Assembly (NCBI RefSeq): GCF_018882365.1 | Contig: NZ_JACVOP010000003.1 | Coordinates: forward strand, 62,001 to 126,000 | Origin: Polynucleobacter sp. 71A-WALBACH | GTDB lineage: Bacteria > Pseudomonadota > Gammaproteobacteria > Burkholderiales > Burkholderiaceae | Direction: 5' to 3' | Length of the DNA stretch: 64,000 nucleotides | Shown: positions 8,832-17,378 of the stretch, one piece after another | How positions within the stretch are numbered: the first letter of the stretch is position 1 | Layout of the letters: every line of letters starts with the position of its first letter | Translations under genes and position numbers: made by a program | Notes under the pieces: generated by a model | Database searches by the model: none | Told to the model about the DNA's origin: nothing | What the model saw: the letters and a program-made list of their open reading frames with translations, nothing else

Positions 8832-9872
8832 GTGGCATTGCCGCATACTCCCGATTCGAATCCCATTGATTATATCGATGATGAGGACTTCATCACTCTA
8901 GAAGTTCCCCCCGAGGTCAGTGGAGAGCGCTTGGACAAGTTTCTTGGCGGGGCTTTGCCTGATTACTCCCGCAATCGGCTTCAGGCTTGGGTTGAGGCTG
9001 GGGCGGTCACGGTAGATGGAAAAGTCACCAAAATCCGTCATTTACTCCGTGGGAGCGAGAGTATTAAAGTCTTTCCACAAGAAATGCCCGAGCAATTTGC
9101 TTTTGCCCCCGAAGACATCCCTTTGGACGTTGTTTATGAGGATGAGACGATTATTGTAGTCAACAAGCCAGCAGGGCTTGTAGTTCACCCAGCCGCTGGT
9201 AATTGGACGGGCACCTTGTTAAACGGCCTGTTATATCGCTTTCCGGAGCTCAAACAGCTTCCAAGGGCGGGGATAGTACACCGCCTAGATAAAGACACAT
9301 CTGGGTTAATGGTGGTAGCTAGAACTGACTTAGCTCAAACGGCTTTGGTGAGGCAGTTGCAGGAGCGGACCGTGGGGCGACGTTACCTTTCCTGGGTATG
9401 GGGTGATGCCCCGTCACAGGGTAAGGTCTTGGCGACTGTGGGCCGTGATCAACGTGATCGCCTCAAAATGGCGGCTGGCTCTGCTCAAGGTAAGCCTGCG
9501 GCTACGTTATTTCGCCGCTTAGCTAAAGGTGCTTTTGATGGAAGTCCAGTTGCTTTGTTGGAGTGTCGGCTAGAGACGGGCCGAACTCATCAAATTCGCG
9601 TTCATTTGGAATCCTTGGGTTTTCCTCTTTTGGGTGATCCGGTTTACCGCAAAAGAACGCCAGGAGTAGCTAAATCACTCCCTTTTGGTCGCCAAGCTCT
9701 TCATGCCTATGCTCTGAGCTTGCAGCACCCAGCAACACAGGAAGTGATGACTTGGTTCAGATTGCCCCCGCAAGATTTAATTGAACTACTCCCCTTAGTG
9801 GGAATGACTGAAGCAGATCTGCCTAAGGAAGAGGCATTAATGGCATCCATTAAAAATGATCAACGCAATTAA
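8832..9872 (+). CDS. rluD: 23S rRNA pseudouridine synthase RluD
   Basis: Makes pseudouridines in helix 69 of 23S rRNA. The GTG start at 8832 follows an AAAAGG about 10 nt upstream. An N-terminal S4 RNA-binding domain (SGERLDKFLGGALPDYSRNR, residues about 29-48, continuing to VDGKVTKIRH) is followed by the catalytic domain with VNKPAGLVVHPA and GIVHRLDKDTSGLMVVAR. The Asp in HRLDKDTSG is the catalytic aspartate. GRTHQIRVHLESLG near residue 255 completes the family pattern. The 346-residue length is normal. It overlaps pgeF by 17 nt, as in many proteobacteria, so the two are coupled. Confidence 0.95.
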   Translation: MALPHTPDSNPIDYIDDEDFITLEVPPEVSGERLDKFLGGALPDYSRNRLQAWVEAGAVTVDGKVTKIRHLLRGSESIKVFPQEMPEQFAFAPEDIPLDVVYEDETIIVVNKPAGLVVHPAAGNWTGTLLNGLLYRFPELKQLPRAGIVHRLDKDTSGLMVVARTDLAQTALVRQLQERTVGRRYLSWVWGDAPSQGKVLATVGRDQRDRLKMAAGSAQGKPAATLFRRLAKGAFDGSPVALLECRLETGRTHQIRVHLESLGFPLLGDPVYRKRTPGVAKSLPFGRQALHAYALSLQHPATQEVMTWFRLPPQDLIELLPLVGMTEADLPKEEALMASIKNDQRN

Positions 9873-10635
9873 AAAGATTGACCCAAACTGGCTTGTACCT
9901 CGGCAAATTAATGCTTTTTGCACAACTCGGGAAGGTGGAGTTAGTAAAACACCATTTGCCACCCTCAATCTAGGGCTGAATGCTGAGGATGACTCTGCGG
10001 ATGTTCTACAAAATCGCAGCATCGTAAGATCTAATCTTCCCAACGAACCAATCTGGCTCAAACAGATTCATGGAGTTGGCGTCAGTACCCCATCCTCAAG
10101 GGCGTCTTTAGTTGGCGGGGTAGTTGAGGCGGACGCCTCCGTAAGCAATATTCCAAATGAAGTACTTGCTATTTTGACTGCAGATTGCATGCCGGTATTG
10201 TTAGCAAGCAGAGACGGGAATGTCATCGGGGCAGCTCATGCTGGCTGGCGCGGCCTAAGCGGTGGTGTGCTCGAAAATACTGTTAAAGAAATGCTCGCTT
10301 TATCTCCAGGCCTCAGCCCTCGCGACATTCAGGTTTGGATGGGTCCAGCTATTGGGCCAAGCAAATTTGAGGTTGGTGAAGACGTGCTGCAAGCTTTTTC
10401 TGCACACAGCCAATCTGTTTTGGAGCAAGCGTTTAAGCCAATTAATCAACGCCCTGGTAAATATTTGGCTAACCTATATCTACTTGCCCAGGAGCGACTT
10501 CGGTCATTGGGTATTGAGCAAATTGATGGCGGTGAATTTTGCACCTTCAATGATTCAGAGAATTTCTTTTCATATCGAAGAGATAAAAAAACGGGGCGTT
10601 TTGCTTCCCTTATTTGGATTTCTGAGTTGACCTAA
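9856..10635 (+). CDS. pgeF: Purine nucleoside phosphorylase / peptidoglycan editing factor PgeF (YfiH, laccase domain)
   Basis: Cytoplasmic Cu-oxidase_4 (DUF152) family protein. E. coli YfiH edits mis-incorporated serine in peptidoglycan precursors, and other members act as purine nucleoside phosphorylases. The conserved metal-site motifs are present: LTADCMPVLLASRDGN, then GAAHAGWRGLSGG, and a C-terminal TFNDSENFFSYRRDKKTGRF-type end. The 259-residue length is typical. The start ATG lies inside the 3' end of rluD with no strong ribosome binding site, consistent with translational coupling. No phosphorylase or editing activity can be decided from sequence alone. Confidence 0.92.
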   Translation: MINAIKKIDPNWLVPRQINAFCTTREGGVSKTPFATLNLGLNAEDDSADVLQNRSIVRSNLPNEPIWLKQIHGVGVSTPSSRASLVGGVVEADASVSNIPNEVLAILTADCMPVLLASRDGNVIGAAHAGWRGLSGGVLENTVKEMLALSPGLSPRDIQVWMGPAIGPSKFEVGEDVLQAFSAHSQSVLEQAFKPINQRPGKYLANLYLLAQERLRSLGIEQIDGGEFCTFNDSENFFSYRRDKKTGRFASLIWISELT

Positions 10636-10737
10636 TCTTGGGGTTATTACTAGCTTAGCTCTAGGGCTAGGGTTAGTGCGTATAACCCTTCCAGCCTTAT
10701 AGATGCAGAATGGTCGCAATAACTTTACGAGATCATT

Positions 10738-12372
10738 ATGTTTGCAGGTATGAATACAGGTGTAGCGCCATCTTTGGCTCCACACCACATGGCTTTAATT
10801 CCACCAGAGCGTTTGGCAGAAATTCAAAAAGAATACTTTGCGGAGTTCGCTCACCTTGCAACCAATCCAGAGGCTATCGAAGTAAAAGATCGTCGCTTCT
10901 CCGGCAAGGCCTGGCATTCCTCTTGGAGCAAGATGATTGCCGCAACCTATTTGCTGAACTCTAAGCACTTGCTTGCGCTTGCCAAAGCGGTCGAGGCCGA
11001 TGAAAAAACCAAGACCAAAATTTTGTTCACTACGGAACAAATGATTGACGCTTTATCGCCATCAAACTTTATCGCAACCAATCCAGAAGTTCTTGAAAAT
11101 ATCATTAGCTCACAAGGCCAGTCTATTCAGAACGGTATCGTCAATTTATTAAGCGATATGAAAAAGGGCAAAGTTTCTCAGACCGACGAAAGTGCTTTCG
11201 AGGTTGGCAAGAACATTGCCACAACTGAAGGTCAGGTGGTGTTTCGTAATGATCTCTTTGAGCTGATTCAGTACACACCATTGACCGATACGGTCTATGA
11301 GCGCCCTTATTTAATGGTGCCACCTTGCATTAATAAATACTACATATTAGATTTGCAACCAGACAACTCAGTAGTCCGCTACATGGTTGAGCAGGGCCAT
11401 ACTGTTTTCTTAGTTTCCTGGAAAAACCCGGATGCCTCAATGTCCAAAATTACCTGGGACGACTATGTAGGTGAGGGTGTCATTAAGGCAATTGAAGTTG
11501 CAAAAGATATTGGCGGTACAGATCAAATTAACGTACTTGGTTTCTGTGTTGGGGGAACCTTAACTTCCACAGCTCTAGCTGTATTGGCAGCCCGCAAAAA
11601 AGATTATGTTGCCAGCTTAACCTTGCTCACAACCCTATTGGATTTCAGTGATACCGGCATCCTCGATGTCTTTATTGATGAGGGTATGGTCAAGTTACGT
11701 GAAAGTACGATTGGCGGCGAGGGGGGTCATTTTGGAATGATGTCCGGTTTAGATCTGGGCAACACATTCTCTTTCTTACGTCCAAATGATTTGGTGTGGA
11801 ACTATGTTGTCGAGAACTACTTAAAGGGTAATTCGCCACCACCATTTGATTTGCTGTATTGGAATGGCGACTCAACGAATCTACCTGGCCCAATGTATTG
11901 CTGGTATCTGCGTCACACCTATTTGCAAAATGAATTAATCAAACCAGGCAAGCTGACAGTTTGTGGTGAAAAAGTCGATTTAAGTAAGATTACTGTACCA
12001 GCTTATATCTACGCTTCGCATGATGATCACATCGTGCCCTGGAAATCTGCTTATGAGTCGACCCATATCCTCAAAGGTAAGAATCGTTTTGTCTTGGGTG
12101 CATCAGGGCATATTGCTGGCGTAATCAATCCACCAGCAAAAAATAAGCGTCATTATTTTGAAAACAATAAATTGGCTAAGACTGCGGATGAGTGGTTAGC
12201 TGCCGCAAAAGACATCAAAGGTAGTTGGTGGCCTAACTACGCAAAATGGTTGGAGCAATTTGGTGGCAAGAAAATTAAAGCCAGCAAAACGTTTGGTAAT
12301 GCACGGTACAAAAAACTAGAAGCAGCGCCTGGTAAGTACGTGAAAGAAAAAGTATCAGTTGCTGTTAAATAA
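10738..12372 (+). CDS. phaC: Class I poly(R)-hydroxyalkanoic acid synthase PhaC
   Basis: Polymerises (R)-3-hydroxyacyl-CoA into polyhydroxyalkanoate on storage granules. The 544-residue protein has the PhaC N-terminal domain (residues about 60-230) and an alpha/beta hydrolase core. The lipase-like box GFCVGG contains Cys270, the catalytic cysteine. The Asp of SHDDHIVPW and His of GASGHIAGV complete the triad. It is somewhat shorter at the N-terminus than the 589-residue Cupriavidus enzyme. The start ATG at 10738 is preceded by ACGAGATCATT, a weak ribosome binding site. phaB follows 19 bp downstream and phaR is close by, which confirms a PHA operon. Confidence 0.95.
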   Translation: MFAGMNTGVAPSLAPHHMALIPPERLAEIQKEYFAEFAHLATNPEAIEVKDRRFSGKAWHSSWSKMIAATYLLNSKHLLALAKAVEADEKTKTKILFTTEQMIDALSPSNFIATNPEVLENIISSQGQSIQNGIVNLLSDMKKGKVSQTDESAFEVGKNIATTEGQVVFRNDLFELIQYTPLTDTVYERPYLMVPPCINKYYILDLQPDNSVVRYMVEQGHTVFLVSWKNPDASMSKITWDDYVGEGVIKAIEVAKDIGGTDQINVLGFCVGGTLTSTALAVLAARKKDYVASLTLLTTLLDFSDTGILDVFIDEGMVKLRESTIGGEGGHFGMMSGLDLGNTFSFLRPNDLVWNYVVENYLKGNSPPPFDLLYWNGDSTNLPGPMYCWYLRHTYLQNELIKPGKLTVCGEKVDLSKITVPAYIYASHDDHIVPWKSAYESTHILKGKNRFVLGASGHIAGVINPPAKNKRHYFENNKLAKTADEWLAAAKDIKGSWWPNYAKWLEQFGGKKIKASKTFGNARYKKLEAAPGKYVKEKVSVAVK

Positions 12373-12391
12373 TTTTCAAAAAGGGGAAATC

Positions 12392-13132
12392 ATGTCTCAA
12401 AAGATTGCATATGTAACTGGTGGTATGGGTGGAATCGGTACCGCTATTTGTCAACGTCTCGCCAAAGATGGCTTCAAAGTGATCGCTGGTTGTGGTCCGA
12501 ATTCCCCGCGTAAAGATCGCTGGATTGGCGAACAAAAAGCCTTGGGTTATGACTTTATCGCCTCTGAAGGCAACGTTTCTGACTGGGACAGCACAGTTGC
12601 GGCCTTTGATAAGGTCAAAGCTGAAGTAGGGCGTGTCGATGTGTTGGTGAATAACGCTGGTATTACTAAAGACAGCGTATTCCGCAAAATGACCCCAGAT
12701 CAGTGGAAAGCAGTGATTGATACCAACCTGAACTCCTTGTTCAATGTCACAAAGCAAGTGGTTGATGGCATGGCTGATAACGGCTGGGGTCGCATTATCA
12801 ATATTTCTTCCGTAAACGGTCAAAAAGGCCAATTTGGTCAGTCTAACTATTCCACTGCAAAGGCGGGTCTGCATGGTTTCACGATGGCCTTGTCACAAGA
12901 GCTGGCTTCTAAAGGTGTGACTGTGAATACGGTTTCTCCTGGTTACATCGGCACGGATATGGTTAAAGCCATTCGTGAGGACGTTCTCGAGAAGATTGTG
13001 GCCGGTATTCCGGTCAAGCGTCTTGGTACCCCAGAGGAAATTGCCTCAATTTGCTGCTGGATTGCCTCTGATGATGGCGGTTACGCGACTGGAGCAGACT
13101 TTTCCTTGAATGGCGGTATTCATACCGGTTAA
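12392..13132 (+). CDS. phaB: Acetoacetyl-CoA reductase PhaB
   Basis: NADPH-dependent short-chain dehydrogenase that reduces acetoacetyl-CoA to (R)-3-hydroxybutyryl-CoA, the monomer for PhaC. The N-terminal cofactor loop is VTGGMGGIGTAIC. NNAG is present, the catalytic Ser lies in IINISSVNG, and the Tyr and Lys lie in SNYSTAKAG. The C-terminal GGIHTG and GYIGTDMV are typical of PhaB. The start is ATG 12392 (MSQKIAYVTGG), 246 residues, with AAAAAGGGGAAA just upstream. An earlier in-frame start would overlap phaC without a ribosome binding site. A weak hairpin follows the stop codon. Confidence 0.95.
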   Translation: MSQKIAYVTGGMGGIGTAICQRLAKDGFKVIAGCGPNSPRKDRWIGEQKALGYDFIASEGNVSDWDSTVAAFDKVKAEVGRVDVLVNNAGITKDSVFRKMTPDQWKAVIDTNLNSLFNVTKQVVDGMADNGWGRIINISSVNGQKGQFGQSNYSTAKAGLHGFTMALSQELASKGVTVNTVSPGYIGTDMVKAIREDVLEKIVAGIPVKRLGTPEEIASICCWIASDDGGYATGADFSLNGGIHTG

Positions 13133-13153
13133 AGCTGCCAAAAATGCAGTTTT
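13133..13153 (+). terminator. Weak intrinsic terminator or PhaR-type site after phaB
   Basis: Immediately after the phaB stop, arms AGCTGC and GCAGTT (one G-T pair) can form a six-pair hairpin with a CAAAAAT loop, followed by four T. It is weak as a terminator. The CTGC/GCAG half-sites also resemble the TGC/GCA-type DNA targets reported for PhaR regulators, so either role is possible. Confidence 0.3.
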
Positions 13154-13164
13154 AGATGTGTGCT

Positions 13165-13213
13165 CATCGGCATATTTACCTTTAGGTCAAACTAGGGATA
13201 AACTATGCCGATG
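13165..13213. repeat. Perfect 10-bp inverted repeat upstream of phaR
   Basis: CATCGGCATA at 13165-13174 and its exact reverse complement TATGCCGATG at 13204-13213 flank 29 nt, in the phaB-phaR gap and ending about 35 bp before the phaR ATG. It could form a long-loop stem in RNA or be a spaced operator for autoregulation. Nothing in the sequence decides between these. Confidence 0.4.
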
Positions 13214-13248
13214 TTGCATTGCGGTACCGAGAGTTAGGAAAAAATTAC

Positions 13249-13809
13249 ATGGCCACACGTTCTAAAAAAGCCGGCGATAGCCGCTTGATCAAGAAGTACC
13301 CCAATCGTCGTTTATATGACACCCAAACCAGCACCTATGTCACGCTGGTAGACATCAAAAATTTAGTGATGGCCGGCGATGCTTTTAGCGTTGTAGATGC
13401 AAAAACTGAAGATGATTTGACTCGTAATATCTTGCTACAAATTATTTTGGAAGAAGAGGCTGGTGGCGCCCCGGTTTTTTCAACTCAAATGCTTTCTCAA
13501 ATCATTCGCTTCTACGGCAACTCTATGCAAGGTTTGATGGGTAGCTACCTTGAAAAAACAATGCAGTCGTTTGTGGATATTCACAATAAGTTGGGCGATC
13601 AAACGCAAGGCCTAGGTGCGGGTAGCACACCTGAGGCATGGGCCAAGATGATGAATCTTCAAAACCCCTTGATGCAGGGCTTGATGGGTAACTATCTAGA
13701 ACAAAGCAAAGATCTGTTTGTAAAGATGCAAGAGCAAATGCAAAGCTCCCCAACGATATTCAGTGGTTTCCCATTTCCAGGTCAACCTAACCCGACAGAA
13801 AAAGAATAG
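13249..13809 (+). CDS. phaR: Polyhydroxyalkanoate synthesis regulator PhaR
   Basis: Repressor that senses PHA granules and controls phasin and pha gene expression. The N-terminal DNA-binding/accumulation domain has the hallmark [20 protein letters not shown] (residues about 14-33), followed by the PHB-accumulation regulatory domains with [16 protein letters not shown]. The C-terminal part contains two similar helices ([19 protein letters not shown] and [19 protein letters not shown]), an internal near-repeat of the kind that binds granules. ATG 13249 is preceded by TTAGGAAAAAA. Starting there gives 186 residues. It probably regulates the upstream phaCB genes and may regulate itself through the inverted repeat upstream. 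Confidence 0.94.
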   Translation: MATRSKKAGDSRLIKKYPNRRLYDTQTSTYVTLVDIKNLVMAGDAFSVVDAKTEDDLTRNILLQIILEEEAGGAPVFSTQMLSQIIRFYGNSMQGLMGSYLEKTMQSFVDIHNKLGDQTQGLGAGSTPEAWAKMMNLQNPLMQGLMGNYLEQSKDLFVKMQEQMQSSPTIFSGFPFPGQPNPTEKE

Positions 13810-13811
13810 TT

Positions 13812-15170
13812 GTGGCGGGGAAAGTTGGTTTTGTTTCCTTAGGTTGCCCTAAGGCTCTGGTTGATTCTGAGCTCATCCTCACCCAATTGAGTGCTGAAGG
13901 CTACGAGACTGCCAAAGATTATTCTGGTGCTGATCTCGTGATTGTGAATACTTGTGGGTTTATTGATTCCGCGGTTGAGGAAAGTCTTGCGGCAATTGGT
14001 GAGGCCCTGTCCGAAAATGGCAAAGTGATTGTTACGGGTTGTTTGGGTGCTCGAAAAAATGCTGACGGTACCGATCTGATTCAGAGCATTCACCCTAAAG
14101 TCCTTGCAGTTACTGGCCCACACGCTACACAAGAGGTTATGCAGGCGATTCATCTGCATCTTCCAAAGCCTCATGATCCTTTTACAGATTTGCTGCCACC
14201 TATTGGCGTCAAGCTCACGCCTAAGCACTATGCCTACCTGAAGATATCCGAGGGATGCAATCATCGCTGTACTTTCTGCATTATTCCAAGCATGCGTGGT
14301 GATCTTGTCTCACGCCCGATTGGCGAAGTATTGTTAGAAGCCAAAAAGTTATTTGAGTCTGGCGTAAAAGAGTTATTAGTCGTGTCGCAGGATACGAGTG
14401 CCTATGGTGTTGATATTCAATATCGCACTGGTTTCTGGGATGGCAAGCCCGTGAAGACGCGGATGTTTGATCTGGTGAATGCCTTAAACCAAATTGCGAG
14501 GGAGCATCAAGCATGGGTTCGTCTGCATTATGTTTATCCCTATCCGCATGTAGATGATGTCTTGCCTTTAATGGCTGAGTTTTCCGAGCATGGTTATGGC
14601 GTATTGCCTTACTTAGACATTCCTTTGCAACATGCGCATCCAGATGTTTTGAAGCGTATGAAGCGCCCCGCTAGCGGAGAAAAGAATTTAGAGCGTATTC
14701 AGGCATGGCGTACCGCTTGTCCAGACTTAGTCGTTCGCAGCACCTTCATTGCGGGCTTCCCAGGCGAGACCGAAGAAGAATTTCAATATCTTTTGAATTT
14801 CCTGGATGAGGCCCAAATTGATCGTGCAGGTTGTTTTGCCTATTCACCAGTTGATGGCGCTACTGCCAACGCCTTAGAGAATCCAGTGCCGGATGCGATA
14901 CGTGAAGAGCGCCGTGCTCGTTTTATGGCCAAGGCCGAGGAAATCTCGACAAAACGACTTGCTAAAAAAATAGGCAGGCGTATTCAAGTCATTATTGATC
15001 GGGTAGACGATTCAGGTGGAATTGGCAGAACTATCGGCGATGCCCCTGAAATTGATGGTTTGGTGAGGGTTTTGCCCCCAAGCAAGCCATCCAAACGCTT
15101 CCGTGCTGGTGAAATCATCAAGGTAACGGTGATTAGCTCCCAAGGGCATGACCTAATAGCCGAAACTTGA
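13812..15170 (+). CDS. rimO: Ribosomal protein S12 methylthiotransferase RimO
   Basis: Radical-SAM enzyme that methylthiolates an aspartate of ribosomal protein S12. The UPF0004 domain starts [16 protein letters not shown] with three iron-sulfur cysteines ([26 protein letters not shown]). The radical-SAM cluster motif is CNHRCTFC, and a C-terminal TRAM domain follows (residues about 380-450). [12 protein letters not shown] and [11 protein letters not shown] distinguish RimO from MiaB. The start is GTG 13812, two bases after the phaR stop. It is an unusual insertion between phaR and phaA, with no functional link to PHA metabolism that I know of. Confidence 0.95.
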   Translation: MAGKVGFVSLGCPKALVDSELILTQLSAEGYETAKDYSGADLVIVNTCGFIDSAVEESLAAIGEALSENGKVIVTGCLGARKNADGTDLIQSIHPKVLAVTGPHATQEVMQAIHLHLPKPHDPFTDLLPPIGVKLTPKHYAYLKISEGCNHRCTFCIIPSMRGDLVSRPIGEVLLEAKKLFESGVKELLVVSQDTSAYGVDIQYRTGFWDGKPVKTRMFDLVNALNQIAREHQAWVRLHYVYPYPHVDDVLPLMAEFSEHGYGVLPYLDIPLQHAHPDVLKRMKRPASGEKNLERIQAWRTACPDLVVRSTFIAGFPGETEEEFQYLLNFLDEAQIDRAGCFAYSPVDGATANALENPVPDAIREERRARFMAKAEEISTKRLAKKIGRRIQVIIDRVDDSGGIGRTIGDAPEIDGLVRVLPPSKPSKRFRAGEIIKVTVISSQGHDLIAET

Positions 15171-15249
15171 CTATTAGAATAAAAATAGTGTTTTGGCCTG
15201 TCGTTGGGGTCATTATTTTGCCTATATAGGTACCGTAAAGGGGATTGAT

Positions 15250-16434
15250 ATGAGTCGTGATGTCGTCGTTTTAAGTGCTGTACGTTCTGCAATTGGTACA
15301 TTCAATGGATCACTAAGCAGCCTTGAGCCATGCGAGCTCGGCGGTATCGTGATGAAAGAGGCGGTTGCGCGCTCTGGAGTCGATCCAGCCTTAATTAATT
15401 ACGTTACTGTAGGTAATACCATTCCTACGGATAGTCGATATGCCTACGTTGCTCGTGTAGCCTCTATTCAGGCTGGCCTGCCAATGGAGTCTGTTGCGAT
15501 GGCCTTGAATCGTTTGTGTAGCTCAGGCTTGCAAGCGATTGTTACTACCTCTCAAGCCATTATGTTGGGTGACTGTGACTACGGCATTGGCGGTGGTGTT
15601 GAAGTGATGTCTCGTGGTATGTACGGCTCTCCAGCAATGCGTAGCGGTGCTCGCATGGGCGACACTAAAATGTTGGACTTGATGGTCTCGGTATTAACTG
15701 ATCCATTTGGCGTTGGCCATATGGGCGTTACTGCTGAGAACTTAGTAGAAAAATGGAAGTTCACTCGTGAAGAGCAGGATGCTTTAGCGGTTGAGTCTCA
15801 TCGTCGCGCAGCGCACGCTATCAAAGAAGGTCGCTTCAAATCTCAAATCGTTCCCATCACCATCAAAACTCGCAAGGGTGATGTAGTGTTTGATACAGAC
15901 GAGCATTGCAAGCCAGAAACCACGATGGAAACTTTAGCGAAGATGAAGGGTGTCTTCAAGAAAGAAGGCGGCAGTGTTACTGCTGGTAATGCATCTGGCA
16001 TCAATGATGGTGCTGCATTCTTCGTTCTGGCTGAGGCTGAGGCTGCCAAAAAAGCTGGTCACAAGCCAATTGCGCGTTTAGTTTCTTATGCTATTGCTGG
16101 TGTGCCTAACCACATCATGGGTGAAGGCCCAATTCCTGCAACGAAGATCGCTCTTGAGCGCGCAGGTCTGAAGTTGGATCAAATTGATGTGATTGAATCT
16201 AATGAGGCATTCGCTGCTCAGGCATTGGCAGTCACTAAAGGGTTGGGTTTAGATCCAGCCAAAACTAACGTGAATGGTGGAGCCATTGCACTAGGCCACC
16301 CAATCGGTTGCTCTGGTGCTGCAATTGCTACTAAAGCAATCCATGAATTACATCGTGTTCAAGGTAAATATGCTTTGGTTACGATGTGTATTGGTGGTGG
16401 ACAAGGTATCGCTACGATTTTCGAGCGCCTCTAA
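15250..16434 (+). CDS. phaA: Acetyl-CoA acetyltransferase (beta-ketothiolase)
   Basis: Condenses two acetyl-CoA to acetoacetyl-CoA, the first step of PHB synthesis, or runs in reverse in degradation. The 394-residue thiolase has the acyl-enzyme Cys in [11 protein letters not shown] near residue 90, the His motif in [15 protein letters not shown], and the second active-site Cys in [11 protein letters not shown] 15250 follows AAAGGGGATTGAT, a good ribosome binding site. A TATATAGG about 25 bp further upstream could be part of its own promoter. Proximity to phaCBR supports the phaA role. A BktB-like broader chain-length thiolase is possible. A strong terminator for this gene lies inside serB. 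Confidence 0.9.
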   Translation: MSRDVVVLSAVRSAIGTFNGSLSSLEPCELGGIVMKEAVARSGVDPALINYVTVGNTIPTDSRYAYVARVASIQAGLPMESVAMALNRLCSSGLQAIVTTSQAIMLGDCDYGIGGGVEVMSRGMYGSPAMRSGARMGDTKMLDLMVSVLTDPFGVGHMGVTAENLVEKWKFTREEQDALAVESHRRAAHAIKEGRFKSQIVPITIKTRKGDVVFDTDEHCKPETTMETLAKMKGVFKKEGGSVTAGNASGINDGAAFFVLAEAEAAKKAGHKPIARLVSYAIAGVPNHIMGEGPIPATKIALERAGLKLDQIDVIESNEAFAAQALAVTKGLGLDPAKTNVNGGAIALGHPIGCSGAAIATKAIHELHRVQGKYALVTMCIGGGQGIATIFERL

Positions 16435-16473
16435 TCAGCACTCGGTTACTGCTAAAGCCAAACTTGATCTAAG

Positions 16474-17361
16474 TTAGGCGATTAGCAGTAAAGCAGCATC
16501 CAAGCCGACTCGGTCAAAAGCCGCGTCGGCTTTTTCTTTAACGATCGGCTTTGCTTTATAAGCAATGCTAATGCCAGAGCTATGCATCATTGGCAGATCG
16601 TTTGATCCATCACCCATGGTGATGGCATTCTTCTTCTGACAATTCATGAGAGTACAGGCTTGCTCCAAGTAGGCGGCCTTCGCTGCGCCATCCACGATAT
16701 CGCCTATCACTTTACCCGTCAGCTTGCCGTCAATAATTTCTAGGGTGTTGGCCTGGGCTTGTTTAAAGCCTAGCTCTTGTTGTAGCTTTTCTGTGAAGAA
16801 GGTGAATCCACCAGAAACCAGGAGGGTATAAAGCCCTTTAGCATTAGCTCCTGCTAGTAATTCAATAGCGCCAGGATTAGGGCGTAAACGCTCTTGGTAG
16901 ACCGAGTCCAAGACATTAGCAGAAACACCGGCTAAAAGTGCTACTCGTCTGCGCAAGCTTTCTTTAAAGTCTTTGATCTCTCCACGCATCGTGGCCTCAG
17001 TAATTTCTGAAACAGCTGCCTTTTTACCAGTGAAGTCTGCAATCTCATCGATGCACTCAATATTGATCAGGGTGGAATCCATATCCATGGCCAATACCTT
17101 TACTTCATCCGCTTTAAATCCCGGAGAAAGAAAGGCCAAATCCGCATCGTGCGCAGCGGCAATATCGCGCATAGCTACTCTAGCTTCAGGCATTAAAACG
17201 TGCGGACAACTCCAGCGAGCGCTGAAGTATTTTGAATGTGAGGACTTTAAGAGTGGGGTTAATTCGAGGCCCAAGACTTTTGCATGTTCAATCAATGCAG
17301 TATTTAATTCTGCAGGGATTGGGGCATTAGCTAGGGCAACAAGTGTAAGGTGCTTTGGCAT
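16474..17361 (-). CDS. serB: Phosphoserine phosphatase SerB
   Basis: Dephosphorylates O-phosphoserine in the last step of serine synthesis. The HAD-superfamily motif I is DMDSTLI near residue 90, with Asp as the phosphorylated nucleophile. Motif II has LVSGGFTFF and motif III has the Lys of AKAAYLEQA followed by GDGSNDLPMM. The N-terminal 85 residues form an ACT-like domain, and the 295-residue total matches proteobacterial SerB. It lies 17 bp downstream of mfd on the same strand and may be co-transcribed. Its last codons contain an intrinsic terminator that serves the convergent phaA. Confidence 0.95.
   Translation of the reverse strand: MPKHLTLVALANAPIPAELNTALIEHAKVLGLELTPLLKSSHSKYFSARWSCPHVLMPEARVAMRDIAAAHDADLAFLSPGFKADEVKVLAMDMDSTLINIECIDEIADFTGKKAAVSEITEATMRGEIKDFKESLRRRVALLAGVSANVLDSVYQERLRPNPGAIELLAGANAKGLYTLLVSGGFTFFTEKLQQELGFKQAQANTLEIIDGKLTGKVIGDIVDGAAKAAYLEQACTLMNCQKKNAITMGDGSNDLPMMHSSGISIAYKAKPIVKEKADAAFDRVGLDAALLLIA
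16502..16535 (+). terminator. Intrinsic terminator for phaA embedded in serB coding sequence
   Basis: Arms 16502-16513 and 16521-16532 pair over 11 of 12 positions (AAGCCGAC-T-CGG with CCG-C-GTCGGCTT), with a 7-nt loop and a run of five T at 16531-16535. It lies about 70 nt downstream of the phaA stop and inside the C-terminal codons of serB. Read on the minus strand it has no T tract, so it should act on phaA transcripts only. Confidence 0.75.
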
Positions 17362-17378
17362 ATATGAGCAGTAGGTAT

